Shown one piece after another: positions 15,864 to 24,270 of a stretch of 64,000 nucleotides of DNA. The stretch lies in IMG/VR virus record IMGVR_UViG_3300017605_001118, positions 1-64,000 of that record. One strand, given 5' to 3'. Under the pieces are notes generated by a model. That model did not search any database. It saw only the letters and a list, made by a program, of their open reading frames with translations, and was not told where the DNA came from. The translations under genes were made by a program, and so were the position numbers. Numbering within the stretch: the first letter of the stretch is position 1; every line of letters starts with the position of its first letter. This DNA comes from a virus.

Positions 15864-15949
15864 CTGGTCTCCTAGGTCTGATCGGTCGGCAGTCCGGCGC
15901 CTTGCGCTGCCATCCAGTGGCTCTCGTCGGCGCCGGACTTCCTTACGAG

Positions 15950-15983
15950 TCAATTAAAACACAGATTCTCAGCCAGGTCTACT
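15950..15983 (-). promoter_or_regulatory. degenerate family-A minus-strand promoter (copy 3)
   Basis: Minus-strand TTTAAT at 15953-15958 with a CTGAGAATC core like the CTGACAATC of the other copies, but no TTGNNN at the -35 position. It lies 90 bp upstream of the gene starting at 15863 and may be weak or activator-dependent. Confidence 0.5.
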
Positions 15984-16096
15984 CCCGTCTTTGATTTAGT
16001 CGCATTGATTAAAGAAAGTCCGTTCTTTGCCGGTTTGGGTTTCGCTGCTACCTTGGCGCTGTACAGGACCCATAGCTGACGCAAGCGGAGGCCGGA

Positions 16097-17896
16097 GTGC
16101 CGGAGCACGAGCTTTTCAAAGCACCCCAGGATCTCAAGCAGGTCAGTGATGCGGACCTGGCTAATCTGGAGACCCAGGGCGTAGCCGAGTTCGATCGGAT
16201 CAAGGCGTCGGAGCAGGTCACCCCCGAAGCCCTCACGTACGCCATGGGTATCCCCGGAGACCTGGACCGCGTCCGCGCCGAACTCGCCGCGCGCAAGGTC
16301 CGCAACGACACAGCTGCCGAAGCGGAACGGCTCCGAGTCGAAAGTGCGATGGCAGGCGCAAGCGCCCGTGTCCACGGCACCGAAGTCCCCGGCCTGATCC
16401 CCGCGGCTCCGGGGGCCGCTCCTGCGACCGGTTCCGTCGACGTCGAAGCCATCGCAGCCGCCGCAGCCAAGGGCGCCACCGCCGCACTGTTCACGGTTAT
16501 CAGTGACCGCGGCGGGCGCATGGACGCGGGTACCGCGCAACAGCGCGTGGCCGCCAGTCTCGGTGAGACCGCCCGTATCGCCCCGGTCCCGAACGTCCCC
16601 AAGGCCCAGCTCACGGTGACCGCCGCGCTGGAGATCCCCGGCGTCGTACAGGGGCAGAAGCTCCCGTCCATCTCGTCCCTGGCAGAAGCGTTCCAGAAGC
16701 GAGCCAAGTCCCTGTCGGTGTCCCGCTCCGGTGCCCCCGAGGGCCCCGTCGTAGCGACGATCCGCAACGAGTTCACCGACACGGTGGACGACCGCACCTC
16801 CCCCGCCCAGGTGGAGGAGTTGTTCCGTTCCCTGCGGTCCAAGTCCAACCAGGACGCGCTGGTGGCCGGCGGTGGTTGGTGCGCCCCCTCCGAGATCCGG
16901 TACGACTTCTTCAACGTCTCCTGTTCGGACGGTCTCATCGACCTGCCGACCTTCGGTGTCTCTCGCGGCGGCATCCGCTTCCCCGTGTCCCCGTCGCTGG
17001 CCAGCGCCGTGTGGACCGTGGGTGGCGTCGCCAACCAGAACCTCGCAGGGTTCGGGACCACGTTCTCCAACACCTCCATGCCGTGGCTGTGGACCGAGGC
17101 GGATGACATCCTCACCGTCACTGGTTCGGTGAACAAGCCGTGTGTCCGGGTTCCTTGTCCTTCGTTTTCCGAGGCCCGGCTGGAGTGCTACGGCATCTGC
17201 CTCACCGCCGGAAACCTCACCGACGACGCCTACCCCGAGGCGACAGAGAACACGATTCGCCTCCTGATGGCCGCCCACGACAGGGCCATCAACGGGCGCC
17301 TGATCTCCCAGATGGTGGCTCTGTCGACCACTGTCGCAACGGGCATCGGCGTGGACACCGGCGGCCCGGTGTACCAGCAGGTACTGGGCTCGGTGAACCT
17401 CGCGGCGACCGACTACCGCGAATCCCTCGGCATGTGCATCGATGACGTGCTTGAGGTGATCCTCCCCCACTGGATCGTCCCCATGATCCAGTCGGACCTG
17501 GCCTGGCGTACCGGCGCGGACACCATGCTCTCGGTCACCAAGGCCCAGATCATCAGCTACTTCGCCGACCGTAACGTCCGCGTCCAGTTCGTGGACGACT
17601 GGCAAGTGCGCGCAGCCGGACTCCCCGGTGCGACTACGCCGCTCATCGCATGGCCCACCACGGTCAACATGATGATCTACGCAGCCGGTACGTTCATGCG
17701 CGGCACGGGCCTGTCCCTGGACCTCGGTGTCATCCGTGACTCGGTCCTGAACGCGGAGAACGACTACACCGCGGCCTGGACCGAAGAGTGCAACCTGATC
17801 GCGCTGGTCGGCCACTCGTCCCGGATCTACCCGATCAACTTCGCGGTCACCGGTCAGACCGGGGCCGCAGCCGCACCCGCCACTGCCGCTGTCTGA
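16097..17896 (+). CDS. major capsid protein (HK97 fold) with N-terminal scaffold domain
   Basis: 599 aa, GTG with a GCGGAGG site upstream. Residues 1-210 are charged, helical and Ala-rich, fitting an attached scaffold (delta) domain removed by the maturation protease. Residues 215-599 carry HK97-type features: 'PSISSLAEAFQKRAK', 'GGWCAPSEIRYDFF', 'RGGIRFPVSPSL', 'ATENTIRLLMAAHDRAIN' and a late 'GVIRDSVLNAENDYTAAWTEECNLI'. Forms the icosahedral shell. It starts a new plus-strand block after antisense cassette 3; a 'TACCTT' -10-like hexamer lies at about 16049. Confidence 0.88.
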   Translation: MPEHELFKAPQDLKQVSDADLANLETQGVAEFDRIKASEQVTPEALTYAMGIPGDLDRVRAELAARKVRNDTAAEAERLRVESAMAGASARVHGTEVPGLIPAAPGAAPATGSVDVEAIAAAAAKGATAALFTVISDRGGRMDAGTAQQRVAASLGETARIAPVPNVPKAQLTVTAALEIPGVVQGQKLPSISSLAEAFQKRAKSLSVSRSGAPEGPVVATIRNEFTDTVDDRTSPAQVEELFRSLRSKSNQDALVAGGGWCAPSEIRYDFFNVSCSDGLIDLPTFGVSRGGIRFPVSPSLASAVWTVGGVANQNLAGFGTTFSNTSMPWLWTEADDILTVTGSVNKPCVRVPCPSFSEARLECYGICLTAGNLTDDAYPEATENTIRLLMAAHDRAINGRLISQMVALSTTVATGIGVDTGGPVYQQVLGSVNLAATDYRESLGMCIDDVLEVILPHWIVPMIQSDLAWRTGADTMLSVTKAQIISYFADRNVRVQFVDDWQVRAAGLPGATTPLIAWPTTVNMMIYAAGTFMRGTGLSLDLGVIRDSVLNAENDYTAAWTEECNLIALVGHSSRIYPINFAVTGQTGAAAAPATAAV

Positions 17897-17956
17897 TCCC
17901 CCTGACCGAGTCGGGGCAAGCCCCTCACTTGCCCCGGCTTACAGAAGGGAGGGGGC

Positions 17957-18844
17957 ATGGCAGGAGCACGGCCGATCGTGGCCGGGCCGACGTTCACCGC
18001 TCTGCCCTACGGTCTGTGGGACGCGGTGCAGAAGCCGTCCCCGGACCCTCACTGGCGGCAGGGAATCACGTACATCGACCGCTGCCCGGACCTGGCGACC
18101 ACGTACGACGAATGTCTGACGGTCACGGGAACCGGTGGCCCTCCGCCGGCCCCGCCCCTGAAGACAGACAACGTCGATCAACGGTTCCGGGGGGCGACCC
18201 CATTCACGGTGTACGCAGAGTTCGATTGCTCACCGATCGGACTGACCGACGCTGAACGGGCCGCGGTCGATGCTCTGGACCGCATGGAGTCCTGGCAGGT
18301 CGAACGCGTCTTCTCCACCGGGATGATTGACGGCATCACGGGTCAGTTCCCTCACCTGGCCGCCAACGCGGAAGTCCTTGACGCGCAAGGACTGGTTCTC
18401 CAGACTGCTGCCTCTGTCCTGGTCACCGGTTCCGGTGTCGACGTCGCGGACGGGCTCGGGCGTGTCGAGGCCGAACTGGCAGCCTGCTATGGGGGCCAGG
18501 GGCTTATCCACATCCCTGCTTCCGCGCTGCCGACGTTCGCAGCCTGGGGCCTCGCCGTGGTCCGGGACGGAGCGTTGTTCACCCCTCGGGGTAACCGGCT
18601 GGTGGTGGGCAACGGGTACGCCAACACCTCTCCGGCCGGCGTTGCAGCACCTGCCGGGTCAGCCTGGATTTACGCAACCGGGGCCATGTTCGGGTACCGC
18701 TCCGAGGTGTTCGTCACCCAGGCCGCGGAGTCGTTCGACCGGGCCGAGAACACGATGAAAATGCTTGCCGAGCGCACGTACTTGCTGGCGTTCTCTTGCT
18801 GCCATATCGCCGCCCTGGTCGACCTGGGCGTTCCCGTCACCTAG
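17957..18844 (+). CDS. putative minor head protein
   Basis: 295 aa, ATG with AGAAGGGAGGG upstream. It has Cys/Pro-rich N-terminal segments and a C-terminal 'FVTQAAESFDRAENTMKMLAERTYLLAFSCC' region. Resembles proteins that follow the capsid gene in some actinophages, but no specific role is known. The 60-nt gap after the capsid gene contains only a short hairpin-like GC stretch. Confidence 0.6.
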   Translation: MAGARPIVAGPTFTALPYGLWDAVQKPSPDPHWRQGITYIDRCPDLATTYDECLTVTGTGGPPPAPPLKTDNVDQRFRGATPFTVYAEFDCSPIGLTDAERAAVDALDRMESWQVERVFSTGMIDGITGQFPHLAANAEVLDAQGLVLQTAASVLVTGSGVDVADGLGRVEAELAACYGGQGLIHIPASALPTFAAWGLAVVRDGALFTPRGNRLVVGNGYANTSPAGVAAPAGSAWIYATGAMFGYRSEVFVTQAAESFDRAENTMKMLAERTYLLAFSCCHIAALVDLGVPVT

Positions 18845-18856
18845 AAGGGGTCAATC

Positions 18857-19546
18857 ATGGCCACGTCAAGCTGTGCAACCCCGATCAAGGGGACGGCGCT
18901 CCGTATCGTCAAGCTGGACGCCTGCGGCAACCCGGTCACCGGGGCCTCCTCCCTGGTAGTCGTCACCAAATCGTTCGTCCAGGTCCAGATGGAGCCGCAG
19001 TACGAGGACGGCGTCGAGTTCTTCGAGCGGACCGCCGACGGGTCGATCTGCGTCAACCAGAAGGACGACCCGGCGCTGAAAAGGTTCAACCTGACCATCG
19101 ACTTTTGTGAGGTCAACGTCTCCGGCGTTGCCTTCGTGACATCTGCCCGGGAACTGACTCTGGGTACGCCGACCACGGGTTACGGTTTCGCGGTCGCCGA
19201 AGGCGTGGCCGCCAACCGGTTCTCCCTTGAGGTGTGGCAGCAGGTAGCCGGCTCCGGGGCCTGCGACGCCTCGGGGGCGCAGCGGTACATCTACAACGCC
19301 TGGCCGAACGTGGGCGCCGCACAGTTCGGCAGCTACACGATCGAGAACGGCCGGTCCACGCTCCAGATCACCGCGGAGACCCGGGCAGCATCCGCAACAG
19401 TGATCACAGGGTGGCTGGACGGCCCGGGAACGGGAACCTCGTGGCTACCCGCCGGAATCACGGCGGAGAGTGATGAGCACTGGCTGTGGAACATCACAAC
19501 GACGGCACCTCCGACACCTCAGTGCAACCCGACGCTGCTGACCTGA
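18857..19546 (+). CDS. putative major tail (tube) protein
   Basis: 229 aa, ATG after GAAGGGG. Beta-rich with 'GTALRIVKLDACGNPVTGA', 'EPQYEDGVEFFERTADGSICVN' and 'DPALKRFNLTIDFCEVNV', which fits the tail-tube pattern seen in Streptomyces phages. Its place before the connector genes is atypical, yet no other tube candidate is present between the connectors and the tape measure. Medium certainty. Confidence 0.65.
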   Translation: MATSSCATPIKGTALRIVKLDACGNPVTGASSLVVVTKSFVQVQMEPQYEDGVEFFERTADGSICVNQKDDPALKRFNLTIDFCEVNVSGVAFVTSARELTLGTPTTGYGFAVAEGVAANRFSLEVWQQVAGSGACDASGAQRYIYNAWPNVGAAQFGSYTIENGRSTLQITAETRAASATVITGWLDGPGTGTSWLPAGITAESDEHWLWNITTTAPPTPQCNPTLLT

Positions 19547-19547
19547 G

Positions 19548-20009
19548 ATGACGCTGCCTCTGTACTCCGTGGCGCTGTTCTTCCCCGGCGGGAACGAAGC
19601 GGCGAACTGGCCCGTGCCCATCTCGGTGCGGGCCTCCAACCAGGACGCCCTCGTCTTCGCCGACGCCGCCGGGGACGAACCGCTGGACAACCCGGTGACC
19701 ACGGACTCGATGGGTGTCGCCTCGTTCTACGCGGCCCCGGGGGACTATGTCGCCTTTTTGGCCGGGGAGTTCTTCCAGGTACAGGTGGACGAATCGGAAA
19801 CGGAGCCGGTGTACCCGGGTCTGTACGTCCACGAACAGGCGACGCCGGCAACGGCGTGGATCATCGCCCACCACTTCGGCGTGGAACCCGCCGTGGACGT
19901 CCTGCTGGCCGGGGAAGCCACGGAAGGTGCCGTGTCCCACACGGACGCGGAGCACACCGTCATCACGTTCGGGTCGGCCGTAGCAGGCACAGCACATCTG
20001 CGGAGGTGA
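19548..20009 (+). CDS. tail/virion surface protein with beta-sandwich domain
   Basis: 153 aa, ATG two bases after the preceding stop. The block 'FADAAGDEPLDNPVTTDSMGVASFYAAPGDYV' is shared with the N-terminal domain of 21032-22213 ('FADAAGTIPLPNPLNTDGGGNLTFYATVGEYW') and is typical of phage baseplate/fibre beta-sandwiches. Probably displayed on the virion for receptor or glycan contact. Confidence 0.65.
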   Translation: MTLPLYSVALFFPGGNEAANWPVPISVRASNQDALVFADAAGDEPLDNPVTTDSMGVASFYAAPGDYVAFLAGEFFQVQVDESETEPVYPGLYVHEQATPATAWIIAHHFGVEPAVDVLLAGEATEGAVSHTDAEHTVITFGSAVAGTAHLRR

Positions 20010-20012
20010 GTC

Positions 20013-20351
20013 ATGTCCGGAATCCAGTTCGGTAACCAGATCGACATGAACGGGTTCAAGGTCACTGAACTCGGTCCGGGTGTCGCGGGCACCGACGCTG
20101 TCAACGTGAACCAGCTCAGTGCGGGTTCACCGCAAGGATTCGCGCAAGATATCGGCAACGGGTCCGCAACATCTTTCACGGTCACGCACGGCTTCAGCAC
20201 CTTCGACGTAATCGTGCAGGTCTATCAGAACTCCGACGGCGCCGAGATCTACGCGGACGTGAAACGCAACGCCGAGGACGACGTGACGATCGCTTTCGGG
20301 TCCGCTCCGACCACCAACCAGTACCGCGTCCTGATCATCCCGGTTCCCTGA
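20013..20351 (+). CDS. small tail-fibre-like protein
   Basis: 112 aa, ATG. 'IDMNGFKVTELGPGVAGTDAVNVNQL' is the common fibre motif following a shaft; the remainder ('FTVTHGFSTFDVIVQVYQN', 'YRVLIIPVP') is a beta-domain repeated in many tail proteins. Ends in a TGATG overlap with the next gene. Likely a virion surface or tail tip component. Confidence 0.65.
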   Translation: MSGIQFGNQIDMNGFKVTELGPGVAGTDAVNVNQLSAGSPQGFAQDIGNGSATSFTVTHGFSTFDVIVQVYQNSDGAEIYADVKRNAEDDVTIAFGSAPTTNQYRVLIIPVP

Positions 20352-21022
20352 TGTCCGTACTCCTGCGGCACCTGGCCCGCCTTTTCGCCACCGCGTCCAA
20401 TCCGGCGTCCCCGGCAGCCGGGGACCTGTGGTGGCGGTCCAATGTGGCCCAGGTACACGCCTCTGACGGAGGGTCCGGGCTCCCTATCCAGGTGGGTCCC
20501 TTCGGGAACCTGCCCGTGATCCGGTCCACCGCGTGGCACAACCTGCCGCCGCAGGGGAACCCGGGAACCGCGACCGTACCTGCTGACCGCCTGTTCGCCC
20601 TTCCCTTCTGGCCCGGAAGGTCGTGCACGCTGACAGCGGCCGCGGTGAACGTGACGCTGGCTCTGGTGGGAGGGAACATCCGCATGGGCCTGTACGCCTC
20701 GGACGGGGTCCTGCCGACGTCCCTGGTCGCCGACTACGGAACGGTCACCGTCGGCGTCACCGGAATCCGCCAGATCTCCGGGCTGTCCACCGCAGTGAGA
20801 CCGGTCCTCCACTACCTGGGCATCGCCCGGCAGGGCGGAGTCCTGAACCTCGGCCTGTCAGCGAGGGACACCTGGGAACCGATCGTCTCCGAAACCAGCC
20901 CCATCCTGGACTCCAACCGGAACGCCTTTTACCGGGACGGGGTCAGCGGCGCCCTTCCGTCCACCTTCGGCGCCCCGGTCGGAACAGCCCAGGGACCCTC
21001 GGCCTCGGTCCAGCTCACGTAA
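20351..21022 (+). CDS. putative minor tail protein
   Basis: 223 aa, ATG in a TGATG overlap. Beta-rich with a central galactose-binding-like stretch ('AAVNVTLALVGGNIRMGLYASDGVLPT') and a Ser/Pro-rich C terminus. Probably a virion surface protein translated together with its neighbours. Function not established. Confidence 0.6.
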   Translation: MSVLLRHLARLFATASNPASPAAGDLWWRSNVAQVHASDGGSGLPIQVGPFGNLPVIRSTAWHNLPPQGNPGTATVPADRLFALPFWPGRSCTLTAAAVNVTLALVGGNIRMGLYASDGVLPTSLVADYGTVTVGVTGIRQISGLSTAVRPVLHYLGIARQGGVLNLGLSARDTWEPIVSETSPILDSNRNAFYRDGVSGALPSTFGAPVGTAQGPSASVQLT

Positions 21023-21031
21023 GGGAAGGTC

Positions 21032-22213
21032 ATGGCGCTCGCCCAGTACAGCGACAGGTTTTGGTTCCCCTCGGGAGTCCTGGCCACGTCGCTGCCTGCC
21101 CGGATCTTCCCCAGGGGCAGCAACGGACTTGCGTCCCTGTTCGCCGACGCCGCCGGGACAATTCCGCTGCCCAACCCCCTGAACACAGACGGCGGGGGGA
21201 ACCTGACGTTCTACGCCACTGTGGGGGAGTATTGGGTCCACTTGGACACCGAGACGTTCCTCGTGGACGTCGGCATGTCACAGGAGCAGTCCGACCTGTC
21301 CACCGGCATCTCGTCGGGCGGAGACCTGAACCCCAACGGACTGAACCCGAAGGCCGTCGATATAACGGCTCTGATCGGGTTCGTCGTGGACAACACGCAG
21401 ACCGGGCCGGAATCCCCGTCCGTGGTCCGGGTGGACTCGCCGACGCAGACGGTCGTCCTGGACGCCGCCGCGCAACTGAGGTCGATCACATGGTGGCTGA
21501 TGGACAGTTCCGGCGTGGTGACGCAGCAGGCGACAACTCCGACCAACGTGCAGCGGCGCACCCACCTGGTACTGGGCGCCACCATCTACGACACTGTTGC
21601 GGGGGTCATCTTGGAGGCACAGACACTCCAAGTGCTGCTGGGGCAGCCGGCCAACGGCTTCGCCGACCTCACCGACTCCCTCGGGCCGTTCACCACGTCG
21701 GGGAACCTGATCGCGGCAGACGGGGCGAATCTGACCTTCAACAAGGCGGTCGGACAACTCTTTGCCCGGTCGTTCAACCGCTTCGGGCCCGGCATCACCG
21801 AAGACCCCAATCTCGTCACCTCCCCGGCCCATACGCCGGCGCAGTTCCGCCGGGTCACTCAGGTGGTCGTACCGACACCCCCTGTGGTCACCACGGTCGA
21901 CCCGGCGAACTACGACGTGGGCGGCGTGCTCACCCCGGTCGGCGGGGGAACCAATACGGCGACGGTGCAGAGGGTTTTCCTGTTCGCGACGTCGCTGACC
22001 GTCAACCAGATTCTGGTGCAGTACGGGCAGACCACTCACGCGTCCCTGGCTGCGGCGGCGTCGGCGATCGGCGCCACCTCTTTCGTCCCCAACCCGCTGA
22101 CCGTGTCGGGAACATTCATCGGGCACATTGCGATGATCCGCACCGCCACCAACCTGTCGGACCCGACACAGGCCACATTCCTTCCGGCGGCGTCCAAGTT
22201 CACCCGGCCGTAG
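21032..22213 (+). CDS. minor tail/fibre protein with duplicated N-terminal domain
   Basis: 393 aa, ATG after AAGGGAAGG. Residues 1-90 are paralogous to the 19548-20009 protein (FADAAG...NP...TD...FYA). A bridging linker follows ('GGDLNPNGLNPKAVDIT'), then a beta-rich C-terminal region with 'ATLMLV'-free, Thr/Val-rich strands. Likely a structural surface protein. The block 19548-22213 looks like a receptor-binding or decoration module set between the capsid and connector genes. Confidence 0.6.
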   Translation: MALAQYSDRFWFPSGVLATSLPARIFPRGSNGLASLFADAAGTIPLPNPLNTDGGGNLTFYATVGEYWVHLDTETFLVDVGMSQEQSDLSTGISSGGDLNPNGLNPKAVDITALIGFVVDNTQTGPESPSVVRVDSPTQTVVLDAAAQLRSITWWLMDSSGVVTQQATTPTNVQRRTHLVLGATIYDTVAGVILEAQTLQVLLGQPANGFADLTDSLGPFTTSGNLIAADGANLTFNKAVGQLFARSFNRFGPGITEDPNLVTSPAHTPAQFRRVTQVVVPTPPVVTTVDPANYDVGGVLTPVGGGTNTATVQRVFLFATSLTVNQILVQYGQTTHASLAAAASAIGATSFVPNPLTVSGTFIGHIAMIRTATNLSDPTQATFLPAASKFTRP

Positions 22214-22225
22214 GGGAGGTGTCCG

Positions 22226-23056
22226 ATGCCCGTCATCAACGATCAGCCCCCGGTACCCCCGGTACCAACGGATTCACAGGCGCCGTGCGCTGACTGGCCG
22301 ATCCAGTGGACCTGTGATGTCTCGACCGCGTCTCCTGCGGTGACGGCGCTGGCGGTGGCGTCGGCGACGGAGATCCTGTACGCCCTGTCAGGGCGCCGCT
22401 TCGGGCTCTGTGAGGTCACGTCCCGGCCCTGTCGGTACGACTGCTACTCGGAGCCGTTCTACACGTCCCTGGCCCCGTGGACCGGTGGTTCATACCCCCA
22501 ACCGGCTTTGATCGGGGGTTCCTGGTTCAACCTGACGTGCGGGTCCTGCGGCCGGGACTGCTCTTGTACCTCGATATCGGAGGTCATCCTTCCGTCCCCT
22601 GTGTTCCGGATCGTCCGGGTGATGATCGACGGAGGGATCGTTCCGACCGGGTCCTACCGGCTGGACGACAACCGGCGCCTGGTACGGACCGACGGCGGTG
22701 AATGGCCGCACTGCAACGACCTGACCCGGAACGACACCGAAGTCGGTACGTGGTCGATCACAGCCCTGTACGGGGAGCCGATTCCGGATTCGGCCCGTCT
22801 CGCCATGGGGGAACTGGCCTGTGAGATCGTCCGGGCGGCGACCGGGGGAGACTGCCGGCTACCCGCAGGAGTCAAGGAACTCGCCAGACAAGGGGTGACG
22901 ATCACATACCCCGACGTCGGTTCCCTGTGGCTGAAAGGAAGAACCGGCCTGTGGCTGGTGGACGCCTTCCTGTCCACATACAACCCGGCCGGTCTCACCC
23001 GTCGTTCCCGTACCTACTCCGTGGACCGGCCGCCGTTCCGCAGGGCCGGGACGTGA
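22226..23056 (+). CDS. head-to-tail connector (adaptor)
   Basis: 276 aa, ATG after GGGGAGGTG. Contains 'AVASATEILYALSGRRFGLCEV' and 'GELACEIVRAATGGDCRLPAGVKELARQGVTI', segments typical of phage adaptor proteins that ring the portal. Many Cys residues (CRYDCYSE, CGSCGRDCSC) are unusual. The last 43 bases overlap the end of the minus-strand alpha-CTD-like gene. Confidence 0.75.
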   Translation: MPVINDQPPVPPVPTDSQAPCADWPIQWTCDVSTASPAVTALAVASATEILYALSGRRFGLCEVTSRPCRYDCYSEPFYTSLAPWTGGSYPQPALIGGSWFNLTCGSCGRDCSCTSISEVILPSPVFRIVRVMIDGGIVPTGSYRLDDNRRLVRTDGGEWPHCNDLTRNDTEVGTWSITALYGEPIPDSARLAMGELACEIVRAATGGDCRLPAGVKELARQGVTITYPDVGSLWLKGRTGLWLVDAFLSTYNPAGLTRRSRTYSVDRPPFRRAGT

Positions 23057-23286
23057 GACACGCAGCGTTCCACGATCCGGTCAACGGACTTCGGACCGAG
23101 ACCCGTGACGTCCAGGAGGTAGTCCCGACCCCAGGCGTACAGCCGCATCAGGTCGGCCACGGTGTGCACTTTCTCCTTCCTGGCCAGGAAACCCGCAGCC
23201 CGGGTCGCCAGAACATCTCCGCCCAGGAACTCGATCAGCTCCGAGTGCTCTTTCAGAAGGTCGCGATCGGCTTTGTACATGGTCAT
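23014..23286 (-). CDS. small helix-hairpin-helix protein resembling RNA polymerase alpha-CTD
   Basis: 90 aa, ATG. Residues 40-75 ('HTVADLMRLYAWGRDYLLDVTGLGPKSVDRIVERC') follow the alpha-subunit C-terminal domain pattern, in which a 'GxGxKSxxxI' helix-hairpin-helix contacts DNA and regulators. The rest of alpha is absent. It could bias host polymerase or simply bind DNA. Overlaps the 3' end of the plus-strand connector gene by 43 bp, which makes convergent interference likely. Confidence 0.7.
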   Translation of the reverse strand: MTMYKADRDLLKEHSELIEFLGGDVLATRAAGFLARKEKVHTVADLMRLYAWGRDYLLDVTGLGPKSVDRIVERCVSHVPALRNGGRSTE

Positions 23287-23295
23287 TGGCCCCTT

Positions 23296-23688
23296 TCAGA
23301 CCAGGAAGACGTTCGCCGGGTCCACGCTGTCGTACCCGCCGGACCGCTGGCTCCGGATACTGAGCCGTCCGTTCGGAAACGCTTCTACGAAGGCGCCCGC
23401 GTACTCCCACACGTGCCCTTCGAGGTGCTCACGGACCTTGACGAAGTCACCCACGGCCAGCATCTCCGGATCAACGGGGTCCGCGGTAAAGACGGCCGGT
23501 GCCTTGCCCGCCCAGACGCTGACGACGCGCGCGCAGCCGAGGACCGACGCTTCGTCCCGGGCCAGGGTCTCCAGCTCACTGACGGAAGAACTTCTCGCCA
23601 CCGGGACCCAGCGGCCTTCGTCCCAGACCTGCACCCAGGCCTCGAAGGGGAGGATTCCGTCAACGGACAATTTGTGCAGGTCGGACAT
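23296..23688 (-). CDS. hypothetical protein (antisense cassette 4)
   Basis: 130 aa, ATG. Beta-rich with 'EAWVQVWDEGRWVPVARSSSVSELETLARDE' and 'VGDFVKVREHLEGHVWEYAG'. No family recognised. First gene of the two-gene minus-strand cassette. Upstream sequence shares the TTAATTAAAT region with the divergent plus gene at 23747. Confidence 0.65.
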   Translation of the reverse strand: MSDLHKLSVDGILPFEAWVQVWDEGRWVPVARSSSVSELETLARDEASVLGCARVVSVWAGKAPAVFTADPVDPEMLAVGDFVKVREHLEGHVWEYAGAFVEAFPNGRLSIRSQRSGGYDSVDPANVFLV

Positions 23689-23711
23689 CGCTTCCTCGTT
23701 TCGTCGGGGAC

Positions 23712-23721
23712 TTAATTAAAT
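23712..23721. promoter_or_regulatory. TTAATTAAAT motif in divergent control region
   Basis: TTAATTAAAT between divergent genes 23688(-) and 23747(+), 26 bases before the plus-strand start. GGAACGGTGGGG follows on the plus strand. It may act for both directions. Confidence 0.4.
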
Positions 23722-23746
23722 CAGATCTAGGAACGGTGGGGAAGAC

Positions 23747-24268
23747 ATGCCGCTGATCTCGGGAGTGCTGCGCTGGTACACGGTGGCGGAGGAGCTGCGG
23801 GCCGCGGCCTATGCGGCCATGGCCGGAAGCTCTGTGGGGGCGCCTGACAGGTCCTGCGTGGTTCCCGGGGCCATCGCCTGGGACGAGTGCGACTGCGGTC
23901 TCCTGGCCGTCTCTGTGGCCCGTACGTACTACTCCGACGACTTCCCTGCGGAGCAGACGGCGAAGGTGGGGGCAGGATCGTGCCGGCCTGCGTGGGATGT
24001 GGCGGAGATCAGGATCCAGGCGATCCGCTGCGCGCCTTCCCCCCAGGGGGAGGACCTGTCGCCCACCTGTGCCGCCCTGAACACCTCCGCTCAAGAGGTG
24101 GCCATCGATGCCTCCACGGTGAAGTCGGCCGTCTCTTTGAAGCTGTGCCAGATGGAGGAGTCGAACGAGGTCATCGACTACCTCATCCAGGGGCAGACCG
24201 TGGAGGGTCCCCAGGGCGGGTGTGTGGGCTCCGAACTCCGTGTTCTGGTGGCGCTGCCGGCGGCGTAG
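23747..24268 (+). CDS. putative neck/tail-terminator protein
   Basis: 173 aa, ATG with GGTGGGGAAG upstream. Cys-rich acidic beta protein ('DECDCGLLAVSVARTYYSDDF', 'SAVSLKLCQMEESNEVIDYLIQGQT'). Size and position after the adaptor and before the gp10-like gene fit a tail-terminator or stopper. No direct homology call. Ends just before the long palindrome. Confidence 0.6.
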   Translation: MPLISGVLRWYTVAEELRAAAYAAMAGSSVGAPDRSCVVPGAIAWDECDCGLLAVSVARTYYSDDFPAEQTAKVGAGSCRPAWDVAEIRIQAIRCAPSPQGEDLSPTCAALNTSAQEVAIDASTVKSAVSLKLCQMEESNEVIDYLIQGQTVEGPQGGCVGSELRVLVALPAA

Positions 24269-24270
24269 TC

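Noticed and set aside
15950-17815. 621-codon minus-strand open frame antisense to the capsid gene
   Set aside because: Gly/Arg/His/Val-rich translation typical of mirror frames in GC-rich genes; the plus-strand frame is a full HK97-type capsid.
20623-22293. 556-codon plus-strand frame overlapping the tail-surface genes
   Set aside because: Arg/Pro/Gly-rich shadow that spans two well-started genes in another fr; no sensible protein features.
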